Assembly (NCBI GenBank): GCA_001890945.1
Contig: MLAX01000004.1
Span: 558,001 to 622,000, forward strand
Direction: 5' to 3'
Length of the DNA: 64,000 bases
Source of the DNA: Alphaproteobacteria bacterium AO1-B
GTDB taxonomy: Bacteria > Pseudomonadota > Alphaproteobacteria > Rhizobiales > Stappiaceae
The notes under the pieces are model-generated. The model was not told the DNA's origin and ran no database searches. It saw nothing but the letters and a program-made list of their open reading frames with translations. This document shows positions 43,896 to 53,246 of the stretch, one piece after another; within the stretch, counting starts at the first letter, position 1, and every line of letters starts with the position of its first letter. A program made the position numbers and the translations under genes.

Positions 43896-44866
43896 TCGGC
43901 TGCAGCCTGTGCCTGAGGGTTAAAACAGCGGATATCCCGGTTCGCGACATGAGTGATCGGCGGCGGGGCTTTGCAGGCTGAACTTGCTGATCTGCACCGC
44001 GGCGCAAAGGCACAGCCTTCGGGGAGGGCCAGCATGTTTGGCGTCATACCCTCGATTTGGAACAATCGTTCGCCGCGCTTGTTTGCGGTTGGAACCGATC
44101 CGAGAAGCCCGACCGTGTAGGGATGCAGCGGGTGGTCGATGACATCGTCGGTCAGACCCTGCTCGACGATCCGACCCGCGTACATCACAGAGATCCGGTC
44201 GGCGAGGCCTGCAACTACGGCGAGATCGTGGGTGATCCAGATCATCGCAGTGCCCGTCTGGCGCGTCAGCTTCTGCGCTTCGTGGATGATCTGTGCCTGG
44301 ATTGTGACATCCAGTGCCGTCGTCGGTTCATCGGCGATGATCAGGTCCGGTTTGTTGAGGAATGCGATCGCAATCGATACCCGTTGGCGCATGCCGCCGG
44401 ACAACTGGTGAGGATAGGCTTTCAATCGTTCTTCAGGGGAGGGGATGCCGACAAGGCCCAGTGCATCCCGCGACCGTTCCCAGGCTTCTTTCTTAGACAC
44501 TTTTTCATGGGCGAAGATCGCTTCCATCATCTGGGAATCGATGCGCAGAACCGGGTTCAGCGTCATCATCGGATCCTGAAAGATCATCGATATCCGATTG
44601 CCACGGATGGATTTCAGCGTCTCCTCCGGTGCATTGGCAATCTCATCGCCATTGAAGCGGATCGAGCCTTCGACGATCCGCCCTGGTTGATCAATCAGGC
44701 CAAGGATTGAGAAGCCGGTGATGGACTTGCCAGACCCCGATTCCCCAACGAGACCCATGACCTCGCCTTTGTTGACGGTGAAATCAACGCCGTCGACGGC
44801 TTTGACGACACCCGCGTGGGTGAAGAAATGCGTCTTCAGCCCGGCAACCTCGAGAACCGCCGTCAT
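43892..44866 (-). CDS. Oligopeptide/dipeptide ABC transporter ATP-binding protein, OppD/DppD-type
   Basis: ATPase of 324 aa with Walker A GESGSGKS (about 40-48), signature [14 protein letters not shown], Walker [13 protein letters not shown], switch His in ITHD and the C-terminal oligo_HPY domain with [15 protein letters not shown]. Together with the OppF-type subunit it energises the two permeases encoded upstream. ATGA-coupled to its neighbours on both sides. Confidence 0.93.
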   Translation of the reverse strand: MTAVLEVAGLKTHFFTHAGVVKAVDGVDFTVNKGEVMGLVGESGSGKSITGFSILGLIDQPGRIVEGSIRFNGDEIANAPEETLKSIRGNRISMIFQDPMMTLNPVLRIDSQMMEAIFAHEKVSKKEAWERSRDALGLVGIPSPEERLKAYPHQLSGGMRQRVSIAIAFLNKPDLIIADEPTTALDVTIQAQIIHEAQKLTRQTGTAMIWITHDLAVVAGLADRISVMYAGRIVEQGLTDDVIDHPLHPYTVGLLGSVPTANKRGERLFQIEGMTPNMLALPEGCAFAPRCRSASSACKAPPPITHVANRDIRCFNPQAQAAAE

Positions 44867-45780
44867 TTCTTCATCCTCGGATTGAGAACGTCGCGCAGCT
44901 GATCGCCGACGAGATTGATCGAGGCAACGGTCAGGAGAAGCGCAATCCCGGGAAAGACAGAGATCCAGTACCGGCCGGACAGCATGTACTCAAAGCCATT
45001 GGCAATCAGAACGCCGAGAGACGGTTCGGTTTGCGGCAGACCCACCCCAAGGAAAGAGAGCGTTGCTTCCAGTGAGACCGCATGCGCTGTCTGCACTGTC
45101 CCAACCACGATCAAGGGGGCAAGGCAGTTCGGCAGGATGTGACGAAACACAACCCGTGTCTTGGAAAGTCCGAGACATTGGGCTGCTTCGACGTATTCCT
45201 TGCCACGCTCAACAAGCGCGGTAGCCCGAACCGTCCGTGCATAATAGGCCCATTGGGCGACAACGAGCGCAAGGATGATCTTGTCGATGCCCTTGCCCAA
45301 TGCCGCCACCAGCATCAGGGCCACCAATGCTGCCGGGAACGACAATTGAAGGTCGACAACACGCATGATGACGGCTTCCGTCCTGCCGCCGGCATACGCC
45401 GCGATCAGGCCAACGACCATCCCGACAAACAATGCGATCACGCCGGATGCCAAGCCCACAGAGATGGAAATCCTGAGTCCATAAAGAATGGCTGAATAAA
45501 GATCCCGGCCCGCGCCATCGGAGCCCAGCCACATGGTATATCCGGCGAATGCTTCCGATCCGGGCGGCAGCCGTCCGTCCAGAACATCGACCTGCGCCAG
45601 GTCATAGGGGTTTTGCGGCGTAATCCAGGGCGCAAGTATGGCCAGGGCCATGATGATCACGAGGACGAAGAACGCCGTTGCCGCAATTCGGCTTTCGAAA
45701 AACTCAGCCCTGAACCGTTGAAACGGTGTCTCAACCTTCACTTTGGCGGGCGCTGGAGATTGCAGTGTTGTATCGCTCAT
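44863..45780 (-). CDS. Oligopeptide/dipeptide ABC transporter permease, OppC/DppC-type
   Basis: Permease of 305 aa with an N-terminal cytoplasmic tail, a first membrane segment with the OppC_N signature, and the EAA-type loop VEAAQCLGLSKTRVVFRHILPNCLAP. The EATLSFLGVGLPQTEPSLGVLI segment near the C-terminus is diagnostic for DppC/OppC. ATGA-coupled to OppB- and OppD-type genes. Confidence 0.93.
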   Translation of the reverse strand: MSDTTLQSPAPAKVKVETPFQRFRAEFFESRIAATAFFVLVIIMALAILAPWITPQNPYDLAQVDVLDGRLPPGSEAFAGYTMWLGSDGAGRDLYSAILYGLRISISVGLASGVIALFVGMVVGLIAAYAGGRTEAVIMRVVDLQLSFPAALVALMLVAALGKGIDKIILALVVAQWAYYARTVRATALVERGKEYVEAAQCLGLSKTRVVFRHILPNCLAPLIVVGTVQTAHAVSLEATLSFLGVGLPQTEPSLGVLIANGFEYMLSGRYWISVFPGIALLLTVASINLVGDQLRDVLNPRMKK

Positions 45781-46754
45781 GCGCCCTGATCCTGCAAACG
45801 GACACGTGGGTCCAGAATTGAATAGAGGATGTCAACGACCAGGTTGATGACCACGAAGAACAGCACCATGATCATCAGGTAGGCGACGACGACGGGCCGG
45901 TCGAGTTGAAGAATGGCATCGATCAGCAACTTGCCCATTCCTGGCCAGGCAAAGATCGTTTCTGTCACAACAGAGAATCCGATAAGGCTGCCGAACTCCA
46001 GGCCCATGACTGTCACGACAGGGATCATGATGTTCTTCATCACATGGACAAAGATGATCCGCCGGGTCGAAATGCCCTTGGCCCTTGCGTATTTCACATA
46101 GTCCTGGCTCATGGCTTCCCGCACGCCTGCGCGTGTCAAACGGATGGCAAGCGAGATTTTTAGAAGTGCCAGGTTAAGCGCGGGCAAGAAAATGTGCCTT
46201 AAGCCGTCCCAGGTCGCCAGACTGGTCTCAATGCCGAAGATTGTGGCAGTATCACCTCGCCCTGTTGAGGGCAGCCATCCGAGTTCAACGGCGAACAGCA
46301 ATATGAGCATCAAGCCGACCCAAAATGTCGGCAGGGAAAACCCGAGAATGGATCCGGCCATGATGCCCTTGGAAATCGGGTTGTCCGGATAAAGCCCGGA
46401 AAACAGACCAAGCGGGATGCCAATGACAATGGCAAGCATCAACGCACTGAATGCAAGCTCCAGTGTGGCTGGCATGTGGTGCAGGATCAGCTTCAGGGCT
46501 GGTTCGCCGAAGATAAAGGAATCGCCCAGATTGCCTTGGGCTGCCCCTTTCAAGAACAGCAGATATTGATCCCAGATCGGACGGTCGAGACCAAGCCGGC
46601 GGATTGCGGCCTCGATGTCGGCCTGATCGGCATCAGGGCTGACCAGCATATAGACCGGGTCGCCAACAATGTTCACACCGAAGAAGACGATCACCGACAT
46701 GAGAAACACGACGAGGAACGCCTGCATCAGCCGGCGGATGACAAAAACAGACAT
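45777..46754 (-). CDS. Oligopeptide/dipeptide ABC transporter permease, OppB/DppB-type
   Basis: Permease of 325 aa with the DppB-type N-terminus (IRRLMQAFLVVFLMSVIVFF), a large periplasmic loop, and the C-terminal KYARAKGISTRRIIFVHVMKNIMIPVVTVMG EAA region followed by FSVVTETIFAWPGMGKLLIDAI. It follows the binding-protein gene after a strong hairpin. Confidence 0.93.
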   Translation of the reverse strand: MSVFVIRRLMQAFLVVFLMSVIVFFGVNIVGDPVYMLVSPDADQADIEAAIRRLGLDRPIWDQYLLFLKGAAQGNLGDSFIFGEPALKLILHHMPATLELAFSALMLAIVIGIPLGLFSGLYPDNPISKGIMAGSILGFSLPTFWVGLMLILLFAVELGWLPSTGRGDTATIFGIETSLATWDGLRHIFLPALNLALLKISLAIRLTRAGVREAMSQDYVKYARAKGISTRRIIFVHVMKNIMIPVVTVMGLEFGSLIGFSVVTETIFAWPGMGKLLIDAILQLDRPVVVAYLMIMVLFFVVINLVVDILYSILDPRVRLQDQGA

Positions 46755-46777
46755 AAGGAGTTCCAGGTTCAGGGAAA

Positions 46778-46807
46778 TTCCGGGCCGCTGAGATCAGCGG
46801 CCCGGAA
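46778..46807 (-). terminator. Strong intercistronic stem-loop after the oligopeptide-type binding protein
   Basis: TTCCGGGCCGCTG (46778-46790) pairs perfectly over 13 bp with CAGCGGCCCGGAA (46795-46807) around an AGAT loop. It lies between the binding-protein stop and the permease start. Without a T-run it is more likely an mRNA-stabilising or attenuating element that keeps binding-protein levels high. Confidence 0.7.
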
Positions 46808-46815
46808 ATCGCTGG

Positions 46816-48399
46816 TTATTCCTTCACGACACCCATGGCGAGCGTGTACTCGTCGGTGCGGGGAATATACTTCAGGCCCTTCTTGGCCGCCCAGGTGTTG
46901 ACCTGGAAGTGGGTCGGGATGATCGCGACATCATTGATGGCCATCTCGGTGGCTTCCGCGAGCAGGTCCTGACGCTTTTCATCATCAACGGTCCTCAATG
47001 CTTCTTCGATCTTCGCATCGATTTCCGCATTGGAGTGGCGCCCACGGTTTGATGACCCGAAGCCCTTGTCCTTGTCGTATGTGTGGATCAGGGACTTCAG
47101 CGGAGATGAAGCTTCGCCCGAACCGGCACCCCAGCCGACCAGGATGAAGCTGAACTCCGGTTGACCATCGGCACCGCCACGGGACGCGCGGCCGAAATAG
47201 ACGGAACGCGGCATGGTTTCGACGGCCGTCTTGATGCCAACACGTGTCAGCATCTGACCAATCGCCTCGGCGATTTTCGCATCATTGATGTAGCGATCGT
47301 TCGGGCCGTGAATGGTCAATTGGAAGCCGTCCGGATACCCGGCTTCTGCCAATAGTTCCTTCGCACCATTCGGGTCGTAATCAATCGGCTGCAGGTTTTC
47401 CGAAACGCCAAAGAAACCCTCCGGCAACAGCTGACCGGCCGGCAGTGCCACGCCTTCCATCACCCGGTCGACGATCGCATTCCGGTTGATCGACTTGGAG
47501 ATCGCCAGACGCACGCGCTGGTCAAGAAGCGGATTTTTGATGTCGCCGCCGTCAGCGCCCTTCACAAAGGGGGAGTTCTCGCGGAACTGGTCCAAATGGA
47601 GATAGATGACCCGGTTGGAAACACCCTGGCTGAGCTGGATCTCGTCCTTGCCTTCAAGCACGCTGATATCTGTCGTCGGAACGCTTGCAATCATATCGAC
47701 ATCACCAGCAAGCAGAGCGGCGACACGGCTCGGACCTGATTTGATCGGGCGGAAGTCGACTTCACTCCAGATCGGAGCGTCGCCCCAGTAGTCATCGTTG
47801 CGCACCATGGTGATGCTTTCACCCGGCTTGTAGCTTCCGAACTTGAACGGACCGGTGCCAATCGCAGCGGTCCCAGTGTTGAAGTCTTCTGTCGCCGCGC
47901 CACATCCCGCGCTGTCCGAGATCACCGGGATCGTCGAAATGTCGTTCGCCATCAGCGGATATGGCGTTTCGGTGGAGATGTGGACCGTGTAGTCGTCGAT
48001 TTTCTTGAAGGTTTTGCCCTTCAAATAGGTGCCGAAGCCAGATGGGGAGTTCGGGACATCCGGAGCCCGCTCCATGGTGCAAATGACATCGTCCGCATTG
48101 AAGTCGCTGCCATCATGGAATTTCGCGCCTTCGCGCAGTTTAAATTCCCATGTCAGCTCGTCGATCGGTTGCCAAGAAACGGCAAGGCCCGGCGACAAAC
48201 GTTGCTTTTCGTCTTGTGCAATCAGGCGATCAAACAGGTGATACGAGATTGCGTTGTTCGGACCAAGATTGTGGAAATGAGGATCCATTGCTGTTGGCTC
48301 GGAAGCCAACCCAATGGTCAGTTTTTCTGCGGATGCTGCCCCGGTCAACAAGGCAAACACGCTTACAGACACCGCAGCTGCGGCAGTAAGTTTTCTCAT
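46816..48399 (-). CDS. ABC transporter substrate-binding protein, family 5 (oligopeptide-type)
   Basis: Class C binding protein of 527 aa. Signal peptide at about residues 1-24 (ending GAASA). The mature part has LTIGLASEPTAMDPHFHNLGPNN, AVSWQPIDELTWEFKLREGAKFHDGSDFNADDV and YDPNGAKELLAEAGYPDGFQLTI, all SBP_bac_5 landmarks. The ATG at 48399 has GAGGGAG upstream. The ligand is unknown; the M20 enzyme in the same operon suggests a peptide or amide. It heads the operon, divergent from the LysR gene. Confidence 0.92.
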   Translation of the reverse strand: MRKLTAAAAVSVSVFALLTGAASAEKLTIGLASEPTAMDPHFHNLGPNNAISYHLFDRLIAQDEKQRLSPGLAVSWQPIDELTWEFKLREGAKFHDGSDFNADDVICTMERAPDVPNSPSGFGTYLKGKTFKKIDDYTVHISTETPYPLMANDISTIPVISDSAGCGAATEDFNTGTAAIGTGPFKFGSYKPGESITMVRNDDYWGDAPIWSEVDFRPIKSGPSRVAALLAGDVDMIASVPTTDISVLEGKDEIQLSQGVSNRVIYLHLDQFRENSPFVKGADGGDIKNPLLDQRVRLAISKSINRNAIVDRVMEGVALPAGQLLPEGFFGVSENLQPIDYDPNGAKELLAEAGYPDGFQLTIHGPNDRYINDAKIAEAIGQMLTRVGIKTAVETMPRSVYFGRASRGGADGQPEFSFILVGWGAGSGEASSPLKSLIHTYDKDKGFGSSNRGRHSNAEIDAKIEEALRTVDDEKRQDLLAEATEMAINDVAIIPTHFQVNTWAAKKGLKYIPRTDEYTLAMGVVKE

Positions 48400-48499
48400 G
48401 ACAATATAACTCCCTCGGAAGGCGCGGTGCCCTTTTGCCGGACCTTTTTGCCGCACGCTGAAAAGGATGGTAGCTTGCAGAAAATTCATTGCCAACAGA

Positions 48500-48530
48500 G
48501 AATTTAATCCATTTTTGCATAGGTTAATTC
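48500..48530. promoter_or_regulatory. Imperfect dyad in the LysR divergent promoter region
   Basis: GAATTTAATCC (48500-48510) and GGTTAATTC (48522-48530) form an imperfect inverted repeat with an 11-base spacer. It lies in the 171-base gap between the binding-protein gene (-) and the LysR gene (+), where a LysR-type recognition site is expected. AT-rich sequence around it could hold both promoters. Confidence 0.4.
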
Positions 48531-48570
48531 ATCTTGTAGGCATGACCATTTATAAGGCAGATCTCAACCT

Positions 48571-49482
48571 ATGGCAGAGCCAAGGCACAGACTAAGGGAA
48601 ATGGAAGCGCTCCGTGCGCTCGTGACCACCGGCACGACCATTGGCGCCGCGCGGCGCCTCGGTGTTTCGCAGTCCTCTGTCAGTCGCGCGTTGGGGCAGT
48701 TGGAGCAGCGGGTTGGCCGGACTCTGTTTTTGCGAAGTGCCGGCAAGATCGAACCGACTGCTGCAGCGCTCAGGCTCAACGAACAGCTCGATCCGCTTTT
48801 TGAAACGCTCGCTCTGATTGAAGGCGCGGAATGGGCGGAAGCCGATGAAGAGCCCTTGCGCCTCATTGTTCCGCCCACACTTGCTCATAACTTTATCATC
48901 ACAAGAGTGGCTGCGTTCCTGAAACAGAACCCGGGAAAGAACCTTCAGCTGGATATTCAGGCAACGGATGTGCTGGTCTCTGGTATCCTGGATCTGCGCT
49001 ATGACCTGGGTCTGACCAGCGCGATGATTCAGCGCTCTGGTGTCACTCTCGTGCCGTGGCTTCGCTCTCATGTGGTTTGCGCAATGCCCAAGGGGCATCC
49101 CCTTGAGGCAAAGGAAATCGTCACTCCAGCCGATCTGGAAGGCGTGGAGTTGATCGAATTTCTAAGGCGCTTGGGAACCCGCGCGATTACCGAACAGTTG
49201 TTTGCCCGCTCTGGTGTCAAACCCCGGACGGTTGCGGAAACGGCGACGAACATGGCCGCACTGGAGCTTGTCCGTGAGGGGCTGGGTGTGACCGTACTTA
49301 ATCCCTTTCCTGTACTTTCCGTTGGTGTACCGAACATCTCCGTTCGGCCATTCGATGCACCGATCACTTATGACACCAGCTTCGTGTTGCCCGCGGGGCG
49401 CCAACCGTCAGAGCTTGCCCAGCAGTTCATGGAATACATCAAGTCGACCACACCGGCCGATGACTACTCAGAGGCCGTTTGA
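48571..49482 (+). CDS. LysR family transcriptional regulator
   Basis: Regulator of 303 aa with an N-terminal winged HTH (about residues 5-63; ALVTTGTTIGAARRLGVSQSSVSRALGQLEQRVGRTLF) and a periplasmic-binding-like effector domain from about residue 95. It is divergent from the oligopeptide-type ABC operon and immediately upstream of an M20 peptidase gene, so it likely controls both. The ribosome binding site is weak. Confidence 0.9.
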   Translation: MAEPRHRLREMEALRALVTTGTTIGAARRLGVSQSSVSRALGQLEQRVGRTLFLRSAGKIEPTAAALRLNEQLDPLFETLALIEGAEWAEADEEPLRLIVPPTLAHNFIITRVAAFLKQNPGKNLQLDIQATDVLVSGILDLRYDLGLTSAMIQRSGVTLVPWLRSHVVCAMPKGHPLEAKEIVTPADLEGVELIEFLRRLGTRAITEQLFARSGVKPRTVAETATNMAALELVREGLGVTVLNPFPVLSVGVPNISVRPFDAPITYDTSFVLPAGRQPSELAQQFMEYIKSTTPADDYSEAV

Positions 49483-49540
49483 CCGGCGATCAGCCACGGC
49501 GAACAATTGCAAACAAAGAGATACAGACAAGGGATTAGGC

Positions 49541-50938
49541 ATGACACAACGCAGTGCAGCGATTGGGGCGGCGGCGAAGAGTTTCGAAGATGGCAGTTTT
49601 CAAAAGGATCTAACTGCGCTGGTCGCTGTCCAAACATCCAGCCGGGAGGAGGAGCACCGGCCCGACCTGATGCGCTATCTGGAGACAGAGATGCGCAAGC
49701 GTTTCGAAGCGATGGGATTTGCTGTCGACATCCACCCCAATGACATGCTCGACCGGGCGCCCTTTCTCGTTGCCAAGCGGATCGAGGATCCAAGCCTGCC
49801 TACATTGTTTTGCTACGGGCACGGGGACACGGTACCTGGAGAAGAAGGCCGTTGGAACGAGGACCGGGATCCCTGGACGCTGGATGTCGCGCAGACCCCG
49901 TCCGGCCCCCGCTGGTATGGCCGCGGCACTGCCGACAACAAGGCGCAGCATGCCATCAACATGGAAGCCATGCGCCATGTGATCGATACGCGTGGCCGTC
50001 TTGGTTACAACGCCACATTCCTGATCGAGATGGCAGAAGAAATGGGCTCGCCTGGGCTCTATGAATTTTGCCGGGACAACCGGGATATGCTGGCAGCCGA
50101 TCTGTTGATTGCATCGGACGGTCCGCGGTTTTCAACAGATGCGCCGGATATCAAGCTTGGTACGCGAGGCGGTTTGAACCTGAGGTTCCGTCTGGAATAC
50201 CGGGAAGGTGGCCACCATTCCGGCAACTGGGGAGGTCTCCTCGCCAATCCGGCCATCGTGCTCATGCATGCGCTCACGACCCTGGTCAGCCGGACCGGCG
50301 AAATCCTTCATCCCGGCCTGAAACCTGCCCATATCAAGAATTCCGTGCGCGACGCGCTTGCCAAGGTGACGGTTACATCCGGACCGGATGATCCGGAGAT
50401 TGATCCCTGGTGGGGAGAGCCGGGCTTGAGCGGCGCTGAAAAAGTCTTTGGCTGGAATACATTTGAAGTCCTGTCTTTCATTGCAGGAGATCCGGAGAAA
50501 CCGCAAAACGCTGTTCCCCCCTTTGCCGAAGCCATCTGCCAGATCCGCTTTGTGGTGGATACGGACCCCGACAAATTCTTACCTCTGATTCAGCAACACC
50601 TGAAAGACAACGGGTTTGATGGCATCACGGTTGAACCGGCCCGGATGTCGATGCTGCGCGCTTCACGGCTCGATCCGGAACATCCGGCCGTTGCATGGGC
50701 TGTCACTTCAATTGAAAAGACGACTGGAAAACCGGTCACCGTTATCCCGAATGCCGGTGGTTCCCTGCCAAACGATATCTTTCTCAACACCATCGGCATG
50801 CCAACGCTCTGGGTTCCACACAGCTACACCGGTTGTTCCCAGCACGCCCCGAACGAACACGTCCTGCCGCATCTGATGAAAGAAGGCCTGGAGATGATGA
50901 CGGGCTTGTTCTGGGACTTGGGAGACGGTTTTCCCTAA
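49541..50938 (+). CDS. M20 family peptidase/deacylase, ArgE/DapE/CPG2-like
   Basis: Zinc-type M20 peptidase of 465 aa: metal and catalytic segments are CYGHGDTVPG (His and Asp), GRGTADNKAQH, MAEEMGSPG (catalytic Glu and metal Glu), ASDGPRF and the late PHSYTGCSQHAPNEH His. A dimerisation domain lies between. The ATG at 49541 removes a long overlap with the LysR gene. Its substrate may be shared with the ABC operon across the LysR gene. Confidence 0.89.
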   Translation: MTQRSAAIGAAAKSFEDGSFQKDLTALVAVQTSSREEEHRPDLMRYLETEMRKRFEAMGFAVDIHPNDMLDRAPFLVAKRIEDPSLPTLFCYGHGDTVPGEEGRWNEDRDPWTLDVAQTPSGPRWYGRGTADNKAQHAINMEAMRHVIDTRGRLGYNATFLIEMAEEMGSPGLYEFCRDNRDMLAADLLIASDGPRFSTDAPDIKLGTRGGLNLRFRLEYREGGHHSGNWGGLLANPAIVLMHALTTLVSRTGEILHPGLKPAHIKNSVRDALAKVTVTSGPDDPEIDPWWGEPGLSGAEKVFGWNTFEVLSFIAGDPEKPQNAVPPFAEAICQIRFVVDTDPDKFLPLIQQHLKDNGFDGITVEPARMSMLRASRLDPEHPAVAWAVTSIEKTTGKPVTVIPNAGGSLPNDIFLNTIGMPTLWVPHSYTGCSQHAPNEHVLPHLMKEGLEMMTGLFWDLGDGFP

Positions 50939-50948
50939 CGTTCAGACG

Positions 50949-52106
50949 TCATCCTAGCTTCACCCAAGCCGCATTTCTGGTTGATGATCTTACGCAGGCG
51001 TCGACAAATTCAATGCCAGCAAGGCCCTCTTGAATGCCCGGCAAAAGCGTTGTTTGTGTCTCGCCTTTCGCATGAAACCGGATTGCGTCGGCAGCTTCCC
51101 GGTAGAGGTTGGCGAAGCCTTCCAGATAGCCTTCCGGATGTCCGGGCGGTATCCGTGTGGTGGGCGCAACGCTGTCCGGCATGCCCGCGCCACCTCTTGT
51201 CAGGCGCTGGGCTGGTTCTCCGAACGGCGAATACTGCAGATAATTCGGATCTTCCTGATGCCATTCAATGCCGGCCTTGTCGCCATAGACCCGGAGCTTG
51301 AGATTGTTCTCATTGCCCGGTGCGACCTGTGAACACCAGAGCATCCCCCGCGCCCCGCCGTCAAAGCGCAACATGACGTGGCCGTTGTCATCAACCTGAC
51401 GGCCTGGGACGAAGGACTGCAAATCGGCGGCAAGGCTCTCGGCCCTCAGGCCGGTCACAAAGCAAGCCAGATTGTAGGCATGCGTTCCAATGTCACCAGT
51501 TGCCCCCCCTGCACCGGACCGGGCAGGGTCGGTGCGCCAGTCGGCTTGCTTGTTGTGCTGTTCGACCGTCAGCCAATCCTGCGGGTATTCGACCTGAATG
51601 ACCCGGATTGTTCCAAGATCGCCGTTTTTAACCATCTCCCGCGCCTGGCGGATCATCGGATAGCCGGTGTAATTGTGCGTGAGAATAAATAGAGCCGGTG
51701 AGGCTGCGGCCGCTTTGGCTAGCTTTTTGGCGTCTGCCAGCGTCGAGGTCATCGGCTTGTCGCAGATCACGTGAATGCCGCGTTTCAAGAATGCCTTGGC
51801 AGCCGGATAGTGGACATGGTTGGGCGTCACGATGGCAACCGCGTCGATCCCGTCCTTCAGCCGGGCTTCGCGCTTGGCCATGTCTTCAAAGGAGCTATAG
51901 ACCCGATCCGCCTTGAGGCCGAGAGCCTGCCCGGACGCAATGGCCTTGTCCGGTGTTGAGGACAGGGCACCTGCGACCAGTTCAAAACTATTGTCCAGTC
52001 GCGCTGCGATCCGGTGAACCGCGCCGATAAAGGCATCCTTGCCGCCGCCGACCATGCCGAGGCGGAGCGGGCGTTGGAATGTGACTTCTGTTCCTTCAAT
52101 GGCCAT
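50949..52106 (-). CDS. Gfo/Idh/MocA family sugar dehydrogenase
   Basis: NAD(P)-dependent oxidoreductase of 385 aa. The N-terminal Rossmann domain has LGMVGGGKDAFIGAVHRIA (about 15-33) and VAIVTPNHVHYPAAKAFLKRGIHVICDKPMTSTLADAKKL with the conserved catalytic-type Lys in CDKP. The C-terminal alpha/beta domain has GGATGDIGTHAYNLACF. It is the last gene of the ribose-type sugar operon and would oxidise a sugar or cyclitol. A TAGGAG site precedes the ATG. Confidence 0.9.
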   Translation of the reverse strand: MAIEGTEVTFQRPLRLGMVGGGKDAFIGAVHRIAARLDNSFELVAGALSSTPDKAIASGQALGLKADRVYSSFEDMAKREARLKDGIDAVAIVTPNHVHYPAAKAFLKRGIHVICDKPMTSTLADAKKLAKAAAASPALFILTHNYTGYPMIRQAREMVKNGDLGTIRVIQVEYPQDWLTVEQHNKQADWRTDPARSGAGGATGDIGTHAYNLACFVTGLRAESLAADLQSFVPGRQVDDNGHVMLRFDGGARGMLWCSQVAPGNENNLKLRVYGDKAGIEWHQEDPNYLQYSPFGEPAQRLTRGGAGMPDSVAPTTRIPPGHPEGYLEGFANLYREAADAIRFHAKGETQTTLLPGIQEGLAGIEFVDACVRSSTRNAAWVKLG

Positions 52107-52115
52107 GTCGTGCTC

Positions 52116-53171
52116 CTATCCAATACCCAGCATCTTGCGGTTGGCCGCTTCATCGGTCCCGCCGTCGGCAAAGTCATCAAAGGCTTTTTCAGTGACGCGA
52201 ATGATATGATCGGCAACAAATTGCGCACCTTCCCGGGCACCGTCTTCCGGGTGCTTCAGGCAGCATTCCCATTCGACGACCGCCCAGCCGTCGAAGTCAT
52301 TGGCTGCCATTTTGGAAAAGATGGCGCCGAAGTCGACCTGTCCGTCACCCAAGGACCGGAACCGCCCAGCGCGGTTAACCCAGGGCTGATAGCCGCTGTA
52401 AACGCCTTGGCGGCCGGTCGGATTGAACTCGGCGTCCTTGACGTGGAACATGCCGATCCGGTCCTTGTAGATGTCGATGTTGTCGAGATAGTCGAGACAC
52501 TGAAGCACGTAGTGCGACGGATCGTAGAGCATCTTTGCACGGGCATGATTGTCTACGCGTTCCAGGAACATCTCATACGTCGCGCCATCATGAAGATCCT
52601 CACCCGGATGGATCTCGTAGCAAACATCCACGCCCATATCGTCTGCATAGTCGAGGATTGGCCGCCAGCGCTTGGCAAGTTCGTCAAACGCGGTCTCAAC
52701 CAGGCCGGCCGGTCGCTGCGGCCAAGGATAGATGTAGGGCCAGGCGAGTGCGCCGGAAAACGTCGCATGAGCAGTGATGCCAAGGTTGCGGCTGGCGGTC
52801 AGGGCTTGCTTGACCTGATCAACCGCCCAGGCTTGGCGTGCTGTGGGATTGCCGCGGACTTCCGGAGCTGCAAAGCCATCAAAGGCTGTGTCATAGGCAG
52901 GGTGGACGGCCACAAGCTGGCCTTGCAGATGCGTTGAAAGCTCGGTGACCTCAACGCCGTTCTCTCGGGCTTGTCCGGCAAAGTCGTCGCAGTATCCCTT
53001 CGAGCTGGCGGCTTTTTCCAGATCAATGAGCCGGCCGTCCCAACTTGGAACCTGCACCCCCTTGTATCCGCAATCGGCGGCCCACTTCGTAATCGCGTCC
53101 CAGGAATTGAACGGCGCTTCATCTCCCGCAAACTGGGCAAGAAAAAGCGCAGGCCCCTTAATCGTTTTCAT
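52116..53171 (-). CDS. Xylose-isomerase-like TIM barrel sugar isomerase/epimerase
   Basis: AP-endonuclease-2-type barrel protein of 351 aa. Metal-ligand segments of the family are visible: CYEIHPGEDLHDG (Glu, His), MLYDPSHYVLQ (Asp, His), FHVKDAEFN (His, Asp) and VVEWECCLKHPEDG (Glu). It probably isomerises or epimerises a ketose or keto-cyclitol together with the neighbouring dehydrogenase, in the manner of inositol or 3-keto sugar pathways. It follows the binding-protein gene after a hairpin. Confidence 0.88.
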   Translation of the reverse strand: MKTIKGPALFLAQFAGDEAPFNSWDAITKWAADCGYKGVQVPSWDGRLIDLEKAASSKGYCDDFAGQARENGVEVTELSTHLQGQLVAVHPAYDTAFDGFAAPEVRGNPTARQAWAVDQVKQALTASRNLGITAHATFSGALAWPYIYPWPQRPAGLVETAFDELAKRWRPILDYADDMGVDVCYEIHPGEDLHDGATYEMFLERVDNHARAKMLYDPSHYVLQCLDYLDNIDIYKDRIGMFHVKDAEFNPTGRQGVYSGYQPWVNRAGRFRSLGDGQVDFGAIFSKMAANDFDGWAVVEWECCLKHPEDGAREGAQFVADHIIRVTEKAFDDFADGGTDEAANRKMLGIG

Positions 53172-53201
53172 GACGACCTCTTGAATGAAAAAGAAATTTG
53201 A

Positions 53202-53231
53202 GGGCCGGGATACGTGACTGAACCCCGGCCC
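53202..53231 (-). terminator. Intercistronic terminator-like hairpin after the ribose-type binding protein
   Basis: GGGCCGGG (53202-53209) and CCCGGCCC (53224-53231) form an 8-bp stem with a 14-base loop. Read on the minus strand, TCAAATTTC and five T follow, so partial factor-independent termination after the binding-protein gene is plausible. Confidence 0.65.
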
Positions 53232-53246
53232 ACACGAAGCGACGTC

